DNA of 64,000 bases from Loktanella sp. 5RATIMAR09 (GTDB lineage: Bacteria; Pseudomonadota; Alphaproteobacteria; Rhodobacterales; Rhodobacteraceae): the NCBI RefSeq assembly GCF_001419985.1, contig NZ_LJAL01000007.1:1-64000 (forward strand), in the 5' to 3' direction. The notes under the pieces were generated by a model that did no database searches, was not told the origin of the DNA, and worked only from the letters and a program-made list of their open reading frames with translations. Made by a program: the position numbers and the translations under genes. Positions 44,009-53,215 of the stretch are shown here, one piece after another. How positions within the stretch are numbered: position 1 is the stretch's first letter; the number at the start of each line of letters is the position of its first letter.

Positions 44009-45391
44009 TTAGCCTTTCTTGATCGCAAAGCTGTCGATGTAGGCTTCGGGTTCGTTGTAATCGAAGGTCTTGCCCATGATGGTATGCGACTTGTAGGTGA
44101 CATCCGGCGCTTCATAGCCCAGATCTTCCATCACTTTCTTGCAGTCGGCGGCCAGATAGACCTGCTCGGCAACCGCCTTGTAGTCGATATCACCCTCGAT
44201 ATAGCCCCAGCGCTTCATCTGGGTCAGGATCCACACGCCCATCGAATGCCATGGGAAGGGGTCGAAATCGATCCGGTCAGGCACGCGCTGCACCTCGCCC
44301 AGACCATCGGCAAAAGTTCCGGTCAGCACTTGTTCGATGACGGTCACAGGCTGGTTGAGGTAATTCGTGGGCGCGATCGCTTCGGAAATCTCTTTGCGGT
44401 TCTCTGCGGCAGAGGCGTATTGCGTCGCGTCAATGATCGACTTGAGCAGCGCGCCATAGGTATTGGGAAGTTCCTGCGCAAAGGACAGCGGGGCGGCAAA
44501 GGCACAGCAAGGGTGGCCTTCCCAAATCTCTTTGGTCAGCAGGTGGATAAACCCGATGCCCTCAAATACGGCCCGCTGGTTGAACGGATCAGGCGAAAGA
44601 TAGCCGTCAAGGTTGCCCGCACGCAGGTTCGCAACCATCTCGGGTGGGGGCACCACGCGGATCTGGATATCGACATCAGGGTCGAGACCGAATTCAGCAA
44701 CATAGTAGCGCAGCAGGAAGTTGTGCATCGAATATTCAAACGGCACACCAAAGGTAAAGCCCTTCCACTGGGACGGATCACGCTTATCAAGATGCTCGTT
44801 GGACAGAACAATCGCCTGCCCGTTGATGTTTTCAACGGCGGGCATGATGTAGGGCTCCGCGATGGAACCAGCACCCAGCGTCATGGCCAAAGGCATGGGT
44901 GTCAGCATGTGGCTGGCGTCATATTCACCATTCAGCGACTTATCACGCGCCACAGCCCAACCCGCCGTCTTGATGACCTGCGCATTCAGCCCGTAGCGTT
45001 CGTAAAAGCCCAAAGGCTGCGCCATAATGATCGGCGTCGCACAGGTGATCGGTACGAAGCCGATATTCAGATCGGTCTTTTCGGGCGGTCCAAGATTATC
45101 AAGAATTGCCGCTTTCGCTTCGTTGATCGGGAATACCGAAGCCAGCGCCGCGGCCATCGTGGTGCCCCCCATCATGCCCATGAATGAACGGCGGCCAATG
45201 TCGCTTTGCCCGAAAACCGAACGCACGATCGCGCTCTCAACGGCACGTTCCAGCATGCCTTCGCTTGTGGTCAGGTCCGGGCCGCCCTGCTTTTCGACTG
45301 CTGACGTGACGCAACCTGCGCAACCGCAATCCGCGCCATGGCGCAGATCGGTTTCAGACGAATAGGGATTTCCAAGGCTTTTCACTGTCAT
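44009..45391 (-). CDS. ABC substrate-binding protein, NrtA/CmpA-like, Tat-exported
   Basis: This 460-residue periplasmic protein belongs to the NrtA/CmpA/CynA group. Before the Tat motif (GRRSFMGMMGG, RR at 67-68) it carries a 60-residue extension with a C-x-C-x2-C cluster (C22, C24, C27). The binding domain runs from about 100 with LNIGFVPITCATPIIMAQPLGFYE and DGYLSPDPFNQRAVFEGIGF. The start at 45391 has an AGGAG site 8 nt upstream; the frame to 45454 adds unsupported residues. It opens the cyanate operon and is divergent from the PAS-AAA-Fis regulator. Confidence 0.9.
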   Translation of the reverse strand: MTVKSLGNPYSSETDLRHGADCGCAGCVTSAVEKQGGPDLTTSEGMLERAVESAIVRSVFGQSDIGRRSFMGMMGGTTMAAALASVFPINEAKAAILDNLGPPEKTDLNIGFVPITCATPIIMAQPLGFYERYGLNAQVIKTAGWAVARDKSLNGEYDASHMLTPMPLAMTLGAGSIAEPYIMPAVENINGQAIVLSNEHLDKRDPSQWKGFTFGVPFEYSMHNFLLRYYVAEFGLDPDVDIQIRVVPPPEMVANLRAGNLDGYLSPDPFNQRAVFEGIGFIHLLTKEIWEGHPCCAFAAPLSFAQELPNTYGALLKSIIDATQYASAAENRKEISEAIAPTNYLNQPVTVIEQVLTGTFADGLGEVQRVPDRIDFDPFPWHSMGVWILTQMKRWGYIEGDIDYKAVAEQVYLAADCKKVMEDLGYEAPDVTYKSHTIMGKTFDYNEPEAYIDSFAIKKG

Positions 45392-45493
45392 TCTCGTCAC
45401 TCCTGTCAAACTTTGAGATGATATTGGCGCAGAAACAGGGGGTGCCGAAAGCAAGAGGGCATAAAAACTTTGTTCTAAATTTTCGTTTTATAA

Positions 45494-45503
45494 CAACATG
45501 TTG
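45494..45503. promoter_or_regulatory. palindrome CAACATGTTG in the cyanate regulatory region
   Basis: A 10-bp perfect palindrome, within the looser TAAC...GTTA repeat 45491-45508, about 100 bp before each divergent start codon. It may be another operator. Confidence 0.3.
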
Positions 45504-45526
45504 CGTTATTTTTGCCGTCACTGGAT

Positions 45527-45559
45527 ATTACGATAAATCGTAATTTACGAGATTTCGTA
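45527..45559. promoter_or_regulatory. two tandem TACGA-N4-TCGTA palindromes
   Basis: ATTACGAT-AA-ATCGTAAT (45527-45544) and TACGA-GATT-TCGTA (45546-45559) share the form TACGA-N4-TCGTA and have centres 17 bp apart. They lie 36-68 bp upstream of the PAS-AAA-Fis regulator gene and about 135-168 bp from the divergent cyanate operon. They look like a cooperative operator, possibly for the regulator itself. Confidence 0.6.
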
Positions 45560-45594
45560 TTGCCTCATATGCCAATCTCAGCTTCGATCAGAAA

Positions 45595-47442
45595 ATGAAC
45601 ATCCAAGACCGTACCCCTGATTCCCGTCTAGCCGGCGCATTCGGCGCAACCTTGATCCTTGATCTCGATACGGACGAAATTCTGGCCGCCACCCCGCAGG
45701 CCCATACCCTGCTCAAAGACCCATCTCTGGTCGGTTCGCGCTTCTCCGGTCTCGTGGCAGATGACGTGCCGCACATGATCCTGTTTGTGGATGAAGTCAT
45801 CTACCGCGGAGAGGCATGGACACGGCGCATTGTTCTGCGCACCCGCAAAGACGACCGCATCAATTGCGAAATCAACGGGCGCTCGGACGGCAAAACGCTG
45901 ATGCTGCAGATCACCGATCTTGCAGCCCTTGAGCGCCGCGCCGAGGCGGTACAGGCGGCAAGCATGTATAACGGCGGGATTCTGGAATGGCAGCGCGCGC
46001 AGGCGTTCTTTTCCGAACTTGAACGGCAGAACCAGTTGATCCTGAATGCCGCAGGCGAAGGCATCTACGGGGTCAACGCCGATGGCAAGACAACCTTTGT
46101 AAATCGCGCCGCACAGGAAATGCTGGGCTGGACGGACGAAGACCTGCTGGGTCAGGACATCCATACCAAAATCCACCACCACCATCTGGATGGTGAAATC
46201 TACCCGTCCCATCAGTGCCCGATCTACCAATCCTTCCGCTATGAACAGGTCAACCGGATCGAGGATGAGGTGTTCTGGCGCAAGGATGGCAAGCCGATCC
46301 GCGTCGAATATGTCTCAACCCCGATTTACGAGGGCCAGAAACTGGCCGGTGCCGTGGTTATTTTCCGCGACATCACCGAACGCTGGGAAAATGAACGCAA
46401 GCTGCGCGAAGCCATGGATCAGGTCGCCGCCCTGCGCGACCGGTTGGAACAGGAAAACGCCTATCTGCAAGAAGCGATCAGTATCGAACGCGCGCACCAC
46501 GATGTTGTCGGCCAATCCCCTGCGATCCAGCAAATCCTGCAACGGGTCGAAATGGTGTCACGCACGCAGGCGAACGTCCTGATCACCGGCGAAAGCGGGA
46601 CTGGCAAAGCAATGGTGGCCTCGGCCATCCATAACGACAGCGACAGGCGCAGGCGGCCCCTGATCCACTTCAAATGCGGCTCGGTCACGCCCGATATGTT
46701 TGAAAGCGAGCTTTTCGGCCATGTGCGTGGCGCTTTCACAGGCGCGCTACGCGACAAGCCGGGCAAACTGGAACTGGCCCATGGCGGCACCCTTTTCCTT
46801 GATGAAGTCGCCGATATTCCGCTGGAACAACAGGGCCAACTGCTTGATGCCTTGCAGAACCGCAGGGTCACGCGGCTGGGCGATGACCGCGCCCGCAGTC
46901 TTGAATTGCGGGTCGTCGCCGCGACCAGCCGCAATCTTGACCGCGAGGTGCAGGCGGGGCGCATGCGGCCGGAACTGGTATTCTTTCTCAACGTTTTTCC
47001 GATCCACTGCACGCCCCTGCGCGAACGCCCTGATGACATTCCGCTGCTGGCCGCGCATTTCCTCAATCTTGTGTGCAAAAGGCTCAGCCGCACACCGCCA
47101 ATCATCACCGAAGGAACGATCCGCACGCTGCAGCAATATGACTGGCCAGGAAACGTGCGCGAACTTGCCAATGTGATCGAACGCGGTGCCATCGTGTCAC
47201 AAGGGGAAAAGCTTGTGGTGGACATCCGCCCTGACGCGGCCCCCGTGACGCGCAAGATCACAACCCTGCTCAGCGAAGCCGACATCGAACAAATCCGCGT
47301 GGCCAACACAATTGCGTGCCTACAGGAAACCAGCGGCCGCGTGTCGGGCCCCAACGGGGCGGCGGCACTGTTGGGCGTCAAACCGACAACGCTTTATTCG
47401 CGGATCAAGACGCTTGGTCTGTCACCCGACGACTGGACCTAG
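45595..47442 (+). CDS. PAS-containing sigma-54-dependent activator (Fis family)
   Basis: This is a 615-residue regulator without a receiver domain. Residues 1-115 may be a degenerate PAS-like domain; 146-265 is a clear PAS domain (NAAGEGIYGVNADGKTTFVNRAA, FRDITERWENERKLRE). A coiled coil leads to an AAA+ domain with Walker A GESGTGKA (332-339; the usual final E is A), an intact GAFTGA loop (379-384) and Walker B TLFLDEVAD. A Fis-type HTH ends the protein (NGAAALLGVKPTTLYSRIKTLG). It is divergent from the cyanate operon and is its probable regulator. Tandem palindromes lie just upstream. Confidence 0.88.
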   Translation: MNIQDRTPDSRLAGAFGATLILDLDTDEILAATPQAHTLLKDPSLVGSRFSGLVADDVPHMILFVDEVIYRGEAWTRRIVLRTRKDDRINCEINGRSDGKTLMLQITDLAALERRAEAVQAASMYNGGILEWQRAQAFFSELERQNQLILNAAGEGIYGVNADGKTTFVNRAAQEMLGWTDEDLLGQDIHTKIHHHHLDGEIYPSHQCPIYQSFRYEQVNRIEDEVFWRKDGKPIRVEYVSTPIYEGQKLAGAVVIFRDITERWENERKLREAMDQVAALRDRLEQENAYLQEAISIERAHHDVVGQSPAIQQILQRVEMVSRTQANVLITGESGTGKAMVASAIHNDSDRRRRPLIHFKCGSVTPDMFESELFGHVRGAFTGALRDKPGKLELAHGGTLFLDEVADIPLEQQGQLLDALQNRRVTRLGDDRARSLELRVVAATSRNLDREVQAGRMRPELVFFLNVFPIHCTPLRERPDDIPLLAAHFLNLVCKRLSRTPPIITEGTIRTLQQYDWPGNVRELANVIERGAIVSQGEKLVVDIRPDAAPVTRKITTLLSEADIEQIRVANTIACLQETSGRVSGPNGAAALLGVKPTTLYSRIKTLGLSPDDWT

Positions 47443-47605
47443 CAAAGCGGCGCCTTCAGGGTCTGGCCCACTGCCCGAAGCCGGGATGCGCTGCCATAAA
47501 TCTCAAATGGGTCGTTGCTTTGCACCCTGCATCGGCTAAATTACACCCAAGACGCGAACATGGATCACCCGGGGCAAACCCGGGGGCCGGGCAGAGGATA
47601 GGCAA

Positions 47606-47929
47606 ATGCGGTATTTCTTGATGGCAGGTGCTTTGGCATCAGTAGCAGCTTGTGGCGGCGGCAGCCGTGGCGCAACCGGCGATATCTCGCGCGCCTGTCT
47701 TGATGCGGACCGCCGCGCGGCGTCACCCGCCTTGTGCTCCTGCATCCAACAAGTCGCCAACCAATCGCTTTCGGGCAGTGATCAGGCGCGCGTCGTCGGC
47801 TTTTTCGCAGACCCGCAACTGGCACAGGACACACGTCAATCCGACCGACCCGGTGATGAAAACTTCTGGGTGCGCTACCGTGCGTTCACAGATCTCGCCG
47901 CCGAGATATGTCAGCCAGTAAACGCCTAG
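47606..47929 (+). CDS. small lipoprotein with cysteine motif
   Basis: This 107-residue protein has a lipobox (SVAAC, C16) and a short domain with ISRACLDADRRAASPALCSCIQQVANQSLS (three further cysteines) and a C-terminal cysteine (EICQP). I recall similar small proteins in Rhodobacteraceae, sometimes loosely labelled arginine transporter; no evidence for transport is seen. Its 3' end overlaps the convergent phosphatase gene by 44 nt. Confidence 0.7.
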   Translation: MRYFLMAGALASVAACGGGSRGATGDISRACLDADRRAASPALCSCIQQVANQSLSGSDQARVVGFFADPQLAQDTRQSDRPGDENFWVRYRAFTDLAAEICQPVNA

Positions 47930-48314
47930 CCGCGCGCTCAATCATCGCCAGCGCCCCGTCGAAATCTCTTGTATAATAGGGATCGGGCACATCTTTGTCG
48001 GCCAGACACTGGACAGGTGTCGCGTTGCCCTTGGGTCTCAGCCGTTCGATATCGGCCTTGTTTTGGCGGTCCATCGCAACGATCAGGTCAAAATTTTCAA
48101 AATCCGTGCGTGCGAACTGCCGCGCCCGTAATCCGCTCAGATCATACCCCCGCGTGTGTGCAGCCTCTTGCATGGGTCCGTAAGGGGCATCGCCCACATG
48201 CCAGCCGCCGGTGCCTGCGCTATCCAGCATCAGATGCGGTGCGAGCTTGCGCATCACCCCTTCAGCGGCGGGTGAACGGCAGATATTGCCAAGACAAACA
48301 AAAACGATACGCAT
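47886..48314 (-). CDS. low molecular weight protein-tyrosine phosphatase
   Basis: This 142-residue phosphatase has the N-terminal P-loop VCLGNICRSPAAEG (C7, R13) and the catalytic aspartate in DKDVPDPYYTRDF (about 116-120). It removes phosphate from tyrosine residues, often of exopolysaccharide or stress-regulation proteins. The ATG at 48314 begins exactly at the conserved MRIVFVCLGN; the longer frame is not supported. The 3' end overlaps the convergent small lipoprotein gene. Confidence 0.92.
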   Translation of the reverse strand: MRIVFVCLGNICRSPAAEGVMRKLAPHLMLDSAGTGGWHVGDAPYGPMQEAAHTRGYDLSGLRARQFARTDFENFDLIVAMDRQNKADIERLRPKGNATPVQCLADKDVPDPYYTRDFDGALAMIERAARRLLADISRRRDL

Positions 48315-48420
48315 TCCTACCCTTTCGTGACGCGCCGAACCTAGCAAACCCGAAACGCGGCGGCCACAAAGATGCGCAAAGCACTTGCTGCACAGGCCAA
48401 TTCACGCCCAAACTGCAGGA

Positions 48421-49092
48421 ATGAAGATTGCAATTCTGACAGGTGCCGGTGTCTCGGCCGAAAGTGGGCTCGGCACGTTCCGCGATGTCGGCGGGCTTTG
48501 GACGCAATACGATCTGAACGACGTAGCAACCCCCCAAGGCTTTGCCCGCAATCCTGCATTGGTCCATGATTTCTACAATGCACGGCGCACCAATTGTGCA
48601 GAAGCGGTACCGAATGCTGCGCATGAAGCACTCGCGGCCCTTGCGACAGGCGCACATGATGTCACTCTGATCACCCAGAACATTGACGACCTGCACAGCC
48701 GCGCAGGATCACCGGACGTGATCCATATGCACGGGCAGTTGATGCGCGCGCTCTGTGCGGCCTGCGACGCCAGCTGGGACGCGCCCTTGGTCATGTCACC
48801 GCAAGACCCCTGCCCCGACTGCGGCGCAATAGCCACGCGCCCTGATGTCGTCTGGTTCGGCGAAATACCCTATCACATGGAAACGATCGCCCACGCCGTC
48901 ACATCCGCTGATCTTTTCGTGGCCATCGGCACCTCGGCCGAAGTCTACCCCGCTGCCGGTCTGGTGGAACTGGCGCAAGGGCGGACACTCGAGATTAATC
49001 TGGAACCTTCTGCACGGGCAAACGCATTTGACGACCACCGCTTCGGGCCTGCCACGCAGATCGTGCCCGCATGGGTGGCAGAGCTGCGCTGA
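48421..49092 (+). CDS. cobB: NAD-dependent protein deacylase (sirtuin, class III type)
   Basis: This 223-residue sirtuin has the NAD motif TGAGVSAESGLGTFRD (about 7-22), TQNIDDLHSRAG, catalytic H in MHGQ (about 103), and a zinc ribbon of two CxxC pairs (CAAC, CPDC). The Y and R of HDFYNARR (about 52-55) match the acidic acyl-binding pair of SIRT5/CobB-type enzymes, so desuccinylase activity is likely besides deacetylation. The start at ATG 48421 begins at the conserved MKIAILTGAGVS. It lies 39 nt before meaB. Confidence 0.92.
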   Translation: MKIAILTGAGVSAESGLGTFRDVGGLWTQYDLNDVATPQGFARNPALVHDFYNARRTNCAEAVPNAAHEALAALATGAHDVTLITQNIDDLHSRAGSPDVIHMHGQLMRALCAACDASWDAPLVMSPQDPCPDCGAIATRPDVVWFGEIPYHMETIAHAVTSADLFVAIGTSAEVYPAAGLVELAQGRTLEINLEPSARANAFDDHRFGPATQIVPAWVAELR

Positions 49093-49131
49093 GGGCTGGA
49101 CCTTTGGCCCCGACCGGATAAGAAAGGCGCC

Positions 49132-50157
49132 ATGAGCAGGACCACAGATATCAAGGCTTTGGCCCAAGGCGTGCAGAGCGGTGACAGACGGGCGCTGGCG
49201 CGCGCCATCACGCTGGTGGAAAGCGGCCGTACGGACCACCGCGCCGATGCGTTGAAGTTGCTCGAGACGCTTGGCACAGGAAAGCAGGCCCTCCGGATCG
49301 GCCTCTCAGGTACCCCCGGTGTCGGAAAATCAACGTTCATCGAAAGTTTCGGGCTCATGCTCACCGGCATGGGCAAACGGGTGGCGGTGCTGGCGGTTGA
49401 TCCCTCCTCGGCGCGCTCGGGCGGGTCGATTTTGGGCGACAAAACCCGCATGGATCATCTGGCCCGCGATCCGAACGCCTTTATCCGCCCCTCTCCCAGC
49501 CAGACCCAATTGGGCGGTGTCGCGCGCAGGTCGCGCGAAGCAGTGGCGCTATGCGAGGCCGCAGGCTATGACGTGGTGTTGATCGAAACGGTAGGCGTTG
49601 GACAATCCGAAACGGTCGTGGCGCAAATGGCCGATCTGTTCGTGCTGCTGCTTGCCCCTGCGGGCGGGGACGAACTGCAAGGCGTCAAACGCGGCATCAT
49701 GGAGATGGCCGACCTTATCCTTGTAAACAAGGCAGACGGCGATCTGAAATCACAAGCCATGCGGACCTGCGCCGATTACGCGGGCGCGCTGCGACTATTG
49801 CGCAAACGCGCGCAAGACCCTGAGGGCTTCCCCAAGGCACTCACAATTTCCGCGCTTGAGGTCGAGGGACTAGAGGCCGCGTGGAACGAGATGGAAGCCC
49901 TGACCCAGTGGCGGAGGGACAATAGTATCTGGACCGCAACCCGCGAGGCACAGGCAGCCTATTGGTTCGGCGAAGACGTGCGTCGGGGCCTGCTGGATAT
50001 GTTGCAAAACGACCCCAGAACCGCCGCCCACATGAAGGCTGCCGAAGCGGACGTCAAAGTGGGGCGCACCCCGCCCACAGCCGCCGCGGAACAGGTCTTG
50101 GGGCCATTGCGTCTGCGGCTTGGTGGTGACGCGGGCGAAACGGGGTCAGAAACCTGA
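49132..50157 (+). CDS. meaB: methylmalonyl-CoA mutase-associated GTPase MeaB
   Basis: This 341-residue G3E-family GTPase protects and reloads adenosylcobalamin-dependent methylmalonyl-CoA mutase. It shows Walker A GTPGVGKST (about 60-68), DPSS(A)RSGGSILGDKTRM (about 85-102), ETVGVGQSE (about 153-161) and base-specificity motif NKAD (about 200-203). Length is normal. The mutase itself is not in this window. Some databases call this protein ArgK, which is outdated. Confidence 0.94.
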   Translation: MSRTTDIKALAQGVQSGDRRALARAITLVESGRTDHRADALKLLETLGTGKQALRIGLSGTPGVGKSTFIESFGLMLTGMGKRVAVLAVDPSSARSGGSILGDKTRMDHLARDPNAFIRPSPSQTQLGGVARRSREAVALCEAAGYDVVLIETVGVGQSETVVAQMADLFVLLLAPAGGDELQGVKRGIMEMADLILVNKADGDLKSQAMRTCADYAGALRLLRKRAQDPEGFPKALTISALEVEGLEAAWNEMEALTQWRRDNSIWTATREAQAAYWFGEDVRRGLLDMLQNDPRTAAHMKAAEADVKVGRTPPTAAAEQVLGPLRLRLGGDAGETGSET

Positions 50158-50310
50158 CCCTTCACACGGCAAAGCGGTTGACGGGATCAAGGAATCCGCC
50201 TATCTCGCGCTAATCTTATTCACGACCCTGCCGATGCGGGGTCCATAACCCGTATCACAGGATACCCCACCACCCGGGTGGCGGATGTCCAAAGAACAAG
50301 GATAACGCTC

Positions 50311-50595
50311 ATGTCGCGCCGTTGCGAACTGACTGGAAAAGGCCCAATGTCTGGCAACAATGTCAGCCACGCCAAGAACCGTACCCGCCGCCGTTTTTTG
50401 CCAAACCTGCAGGACGTTACGTTGATGTCCGACGTGCTGGGTCGGTCTTTCAAGCTGAAAATCTCCAACGCGGCGCTGCGCACAGTTGATCACCGTGGTG
50501 GTCTGGATGCGTTCATGGCGAAAGCCAAAGACGCAGAGCTGTCTGACGACGCGCTGAAAATCAAGAAAGAGATCGCCAAGGCCACTGCTGCCTAA
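50311..50595 (+). CDS. rpmB: 50S ribosomal protein L28
   Basis: This 94-residue ribosomal protein begins with the typical [29 protein letters not shown] sequence split across N-terminal residues, followed by [26 protein letters not shown]. The ATG at 50311 has an AAGGA site upstream; the frame from 50278 includes a non-conserved extension. A clear factor-independent terminator lies 25 nt downstream, so it is a single-gene transcript or the end of one. Confidence 0.97.
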   Translation: MSRRCELTGKGPMSGNNVSHAKNRTRRRFLPNLQDVTLMSDVLGRSFKLKISNAALRTVDHRGGLDAFMAKAKDAELSDDALKIKKEIAKATAA

Positions 50596-50620
50596 GCTGA
50601 TCCGACTTGAGACAAATTTG

Positions 50621-50651
50621 AACCCGGTCGTGCAAGCGGCCGGGTTTTTCT
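50621..50651 (+). terminator. rho-independent terminator of rpmB
   Basis: AACCCGG and CCGGGTT form a stem around a 12-nt loop that is itself partly G+C-rich, followed by TTTCTTT. It lies 25 nt past the rpmB stop codon. Confidence 0.8.
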
Positions 50652-50742
50652 TTGCGGGGTGGATTGAAATCCACCTTACGGCATTGGACCGCTGCACCAT
50701 GTAAGGTGGTGTCTTGACCCACCTTATGGCAAAGCTTGCGCC

Positions 50743-53148
50743 ATGACCGCCTTGCCGATTGATCCTGTCCTGCCTGAATTGATGGATGCCCTTGCATCCG
50801 TCGGCTGTGCCGTCCTACAGGCCCCGCCGGGCGCGGGCAAAACCACGCGTGTCCCCTTGGCGATGCTCAAGGCAAAGCTCACCACTGGCAAGATCATCAT
50901 GCTCGAACCCCGCCGCCTTGCCGCTCGCGCCGCCGCCGAGCGTCTCGCCGAAGGGCTGGGCGAAAGACCGGGCCAAACCGTTGGCTACCGGATGCGCGGC
51001 GATAGCAAAGCCGGCAGCCGGATCGAGGTCGTCACCGAAGGCATCTTGACCCGCATGATCCAGTCCGATCCCGAACTCAAAGACGTCGGTGCCGTCATCT
51101 TCGATGAATTCCACGAACGCTCGCTCAACGCCGATCTTGGCCTTGCGCTGACATGGGAAAGCCGCAGCATCTTGCGCCCTGACCTGATCGTCCTCGTCAT
51201 GTCCGCAACACTTGATGCAAGCCCCGTCGCCACCATGCTCGACAATGCCCCCGTGGTCACCTCTGAAGGCCGCGCATTTCCCGTTTCAACGCATTTCCTT
51301 GACCGCAGCGTGCCCAAAACCCAAAGACTGGAAGACGCCACCGCCGATCTGGTCGCCTCTGCCGTGGCCGAAACTCAAGGCGGTGTCCTTGTCTTCTTGC
51401 CCGGCGAAGGCGAAATTCGCCGCACCGCTGCCCTCTTGACTGGTCGGCTACCCGCCGACTGCACGATCCGTCCGCTTTACGGCGCCCTCCCCTTTGCCGA
51501 ACAACGCAAAGCGATTGCGCCCGTCACAGAAGGCCGCAAAATCGTGCTTTCGACATCCATTGCCGAAACCTCGCTGACCATCGAAGATATTCGCGTGGTT
51601 GTCGATGCGGGCCGCGCCCGCCGCGCGCGGTTTGACGCAGGCTCCGGTATGTCGCGGCTGATAACCGAAAAAGTCAGCAAGGCCGAAGCCACCCAACGTG
51701 CAGGCCGCGCAGGCCGCGTGGCCCCCGGCGATGCTTATTGCCTGTGGACCAAAGGCGAGCACGGTGCGCTCCCCGCGTTTGCCCCTGCCGAAATCGAGGC
51801 CGCTGATCTGGCAGGTCTCGCACTAGAACTGGCCGTTTGGGGCAGCGATGATTTGGTATTCCTGACACCCCCGCCAGAGGGCGCCTTGGCCGAAGCCCGC
51901 GCACTCTTGCATGGGCTGGGCGCCCTCGACACAGCAGGCCGCATCACTGACCACGGCCGCGCGCTTGCCGCCCTGCCGTTGCATCCGCGATTGGCGCATA
52001 TGCTCCAAATCGCTGGCAAGGCCGCCGCCCCCCTCGCGGCCCTCCTCGCGGCAAGAGATCCGCTGCGCGGCGCGCCTGTTGATCTGGCGCTGCGCATCGC
52101 GGCACTCAAGGGGCGTTATGACGGCCCCGGCACCGCACACCCTGCGGCCCTAGCGCAAATCAAATCCGAAATTCCTAGACTGGCCAAAGGCCTTACCGAC
52201 ACAGCGCCGCTCAGCCTCGGCCAACAAGCCGCCCTCGCCTACCCTGACCGCGTCGGCCTGCGACGCAAAGGCGATGACCCGCGCTATGTGCTTTCAGGCG
52301 GTAAAGGGGCGGTGATCGACGCCGCCGATCCCATGGCGGGGGCCCGACTGATCGTAGCCACCGATCTGGATGGCGACACCCGCGAGGCCCGCATAAGGCA
52401 GGCTGTCACCCTGACGGAACGCGAATTGCGCGACCTATTCGGCGATCAAATCGCTTGGACCGATATCTGCGAATGGTCCAAGCGTGACCGCAAAGTGCTG
52501 ACGCGCCAACAAGAACGCTTTGGCGCATTGGTACTCGATGACCGGCAGTGGTCGGATGCGCCGGATGCGGCCATCGCACAAGCCATGCTAGAGGGCGTGC
52601 GCCAACTGGGCTTGCGACCTAAGCCCGCTGCGGAGCGGTTTCGCGCAAGGGTTGGTTTGGTCGAAGGCCTCCCCGCGATGGACGATATAACACTGATGGA
52701 CACCTTGGAAGACTGGCTGCTCCCGCATCTGGCCGGTGTGCGCAGCGCGGAGGACTGGAAACGCTTTGACATCTTGCCCGCCCTGCGCGCCATGCTCGAG
52801 TGGGACCAGATGCAGCGCCTTGACCGTGCAGCGCCTGCACATTTCGAAACGCCGCTGGGCCGCAAGATCCCGATTGACTACGGTGGCGACGCCCCGGGCA
52901 TCACCCTGCGCTTGCAGGAAATGTTCGGCGTGACGGTGCATCCATTGGTGGGGCGCACGCCCTTGCGCGTGACCCTCCTGTCGCCGGGGCAAAAACCCGT
53001 GCAGGTCACGCAAGATATCGTCGGCTTCTGGGCAAGCTCCTATGCAGATGTGCGCCGCGACATGCGTGGCCGCTACCCGCGCCACCCATGGCCAGAGGAC
53101 CCCACCCAAGCAGACCCCACCCTGCGCGCCAAACCCCGCGGCACCTGA
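50743..53148 (+). CDS. hrpB: ATP-dependent helicase HrpB
   Basis: This 801-residue DEAH-box helicase has motif I QAPPGAGKTTRVPLAM (about 26-41), motif Ia EPRRLAARAAA, motif II DEFHERS (about 118-124), motif III VMSATLD, and motif VI QRAGRAGRVAPG (about 319-330). The long C-terminal HrpB-specific region ends near ASSYADVRRDMRGRYPRHPWPEDP, typical for the family. Its cellular role in most bacteria is not well known. Length is full. Confidence 0.95.
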   Translation: MTALPIDPVLPELMDALASVGCAVLQAPPGAGKTTRVPLAMLKAKLTTGKIIMLEPRRLAARAAAERLAEGLGERPGQTVGYRMRGDSKAGSRIEVVTEGILTRMIQSDPELKDVGAVIFDEFHERSLNADLGLALTWESRSILRPDLIVLVMSATLDASPVATMLDNAPVVTSEGRAFPVSTHFLDRSVPKTQRLEDATADLVASAVAETQGGVLVFLPGEGEIRRTAALLTGRLPADCTIRPLYGALPFAEQRKAIAPVTEGRKIVLSTSIAETSLTIEDIRVVVDAGRARRARFDAGSGMSRLITEKVSKAEATQRAGRAGRVAPGDAYCLWTKGEHGALPAFAPAEIEAADLAGLALELAVWGSDDLVFLTPPPEGALAEARALLHGLGALDTAGRITDHGRALAALPLHPRLAHMLQIAGKAAAPLAALLAARDPLRGAPVDLALRIAALKGRYDGPGTAHPAALAQIKSEIPRLAKGLTDTAPLSLGQQAALAYPDRVGLRRKGDDPRYVLSGGKGAVIDAADPMAGARLIVATDLDGDTREARIRQAVTLTERELRDLFGDQIAWTDICEWSKRDRKVLTRQQERFGALVLDDRQWSDAPDAAIAQAMLEGVRQLGLRPKPAAERFRARVGLVEGLPAMDDITLMDTLEDWLLPHLAGVRSAEDWKRFDILPALRAMLEWDQMQRLDRAAPAHFETPLGRKIPIDYGGDAPGITLRLQEMFGVTVHPLVGRTPLRVTLLSPGQKPVQVTQDIVGFWASSYADVRRDMRGRYPRHPWPEDPTQADPTLRAKPRGT

Positions 53149-53215
53149 CACCGTTTGCGCATTGATTCGCTTTGTGTTAATGAGAATGCAATAAAAACAC
53201 GCTATTGGCAGGTAA

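Noticed and set aside
45392..45480. Possible sigma-54 promoter of the cyanate operon
   Set aside because: Candidate GC-rich words lacked the correct spacing of the -24 and -12 parts, although the regulator has GAFTGA.
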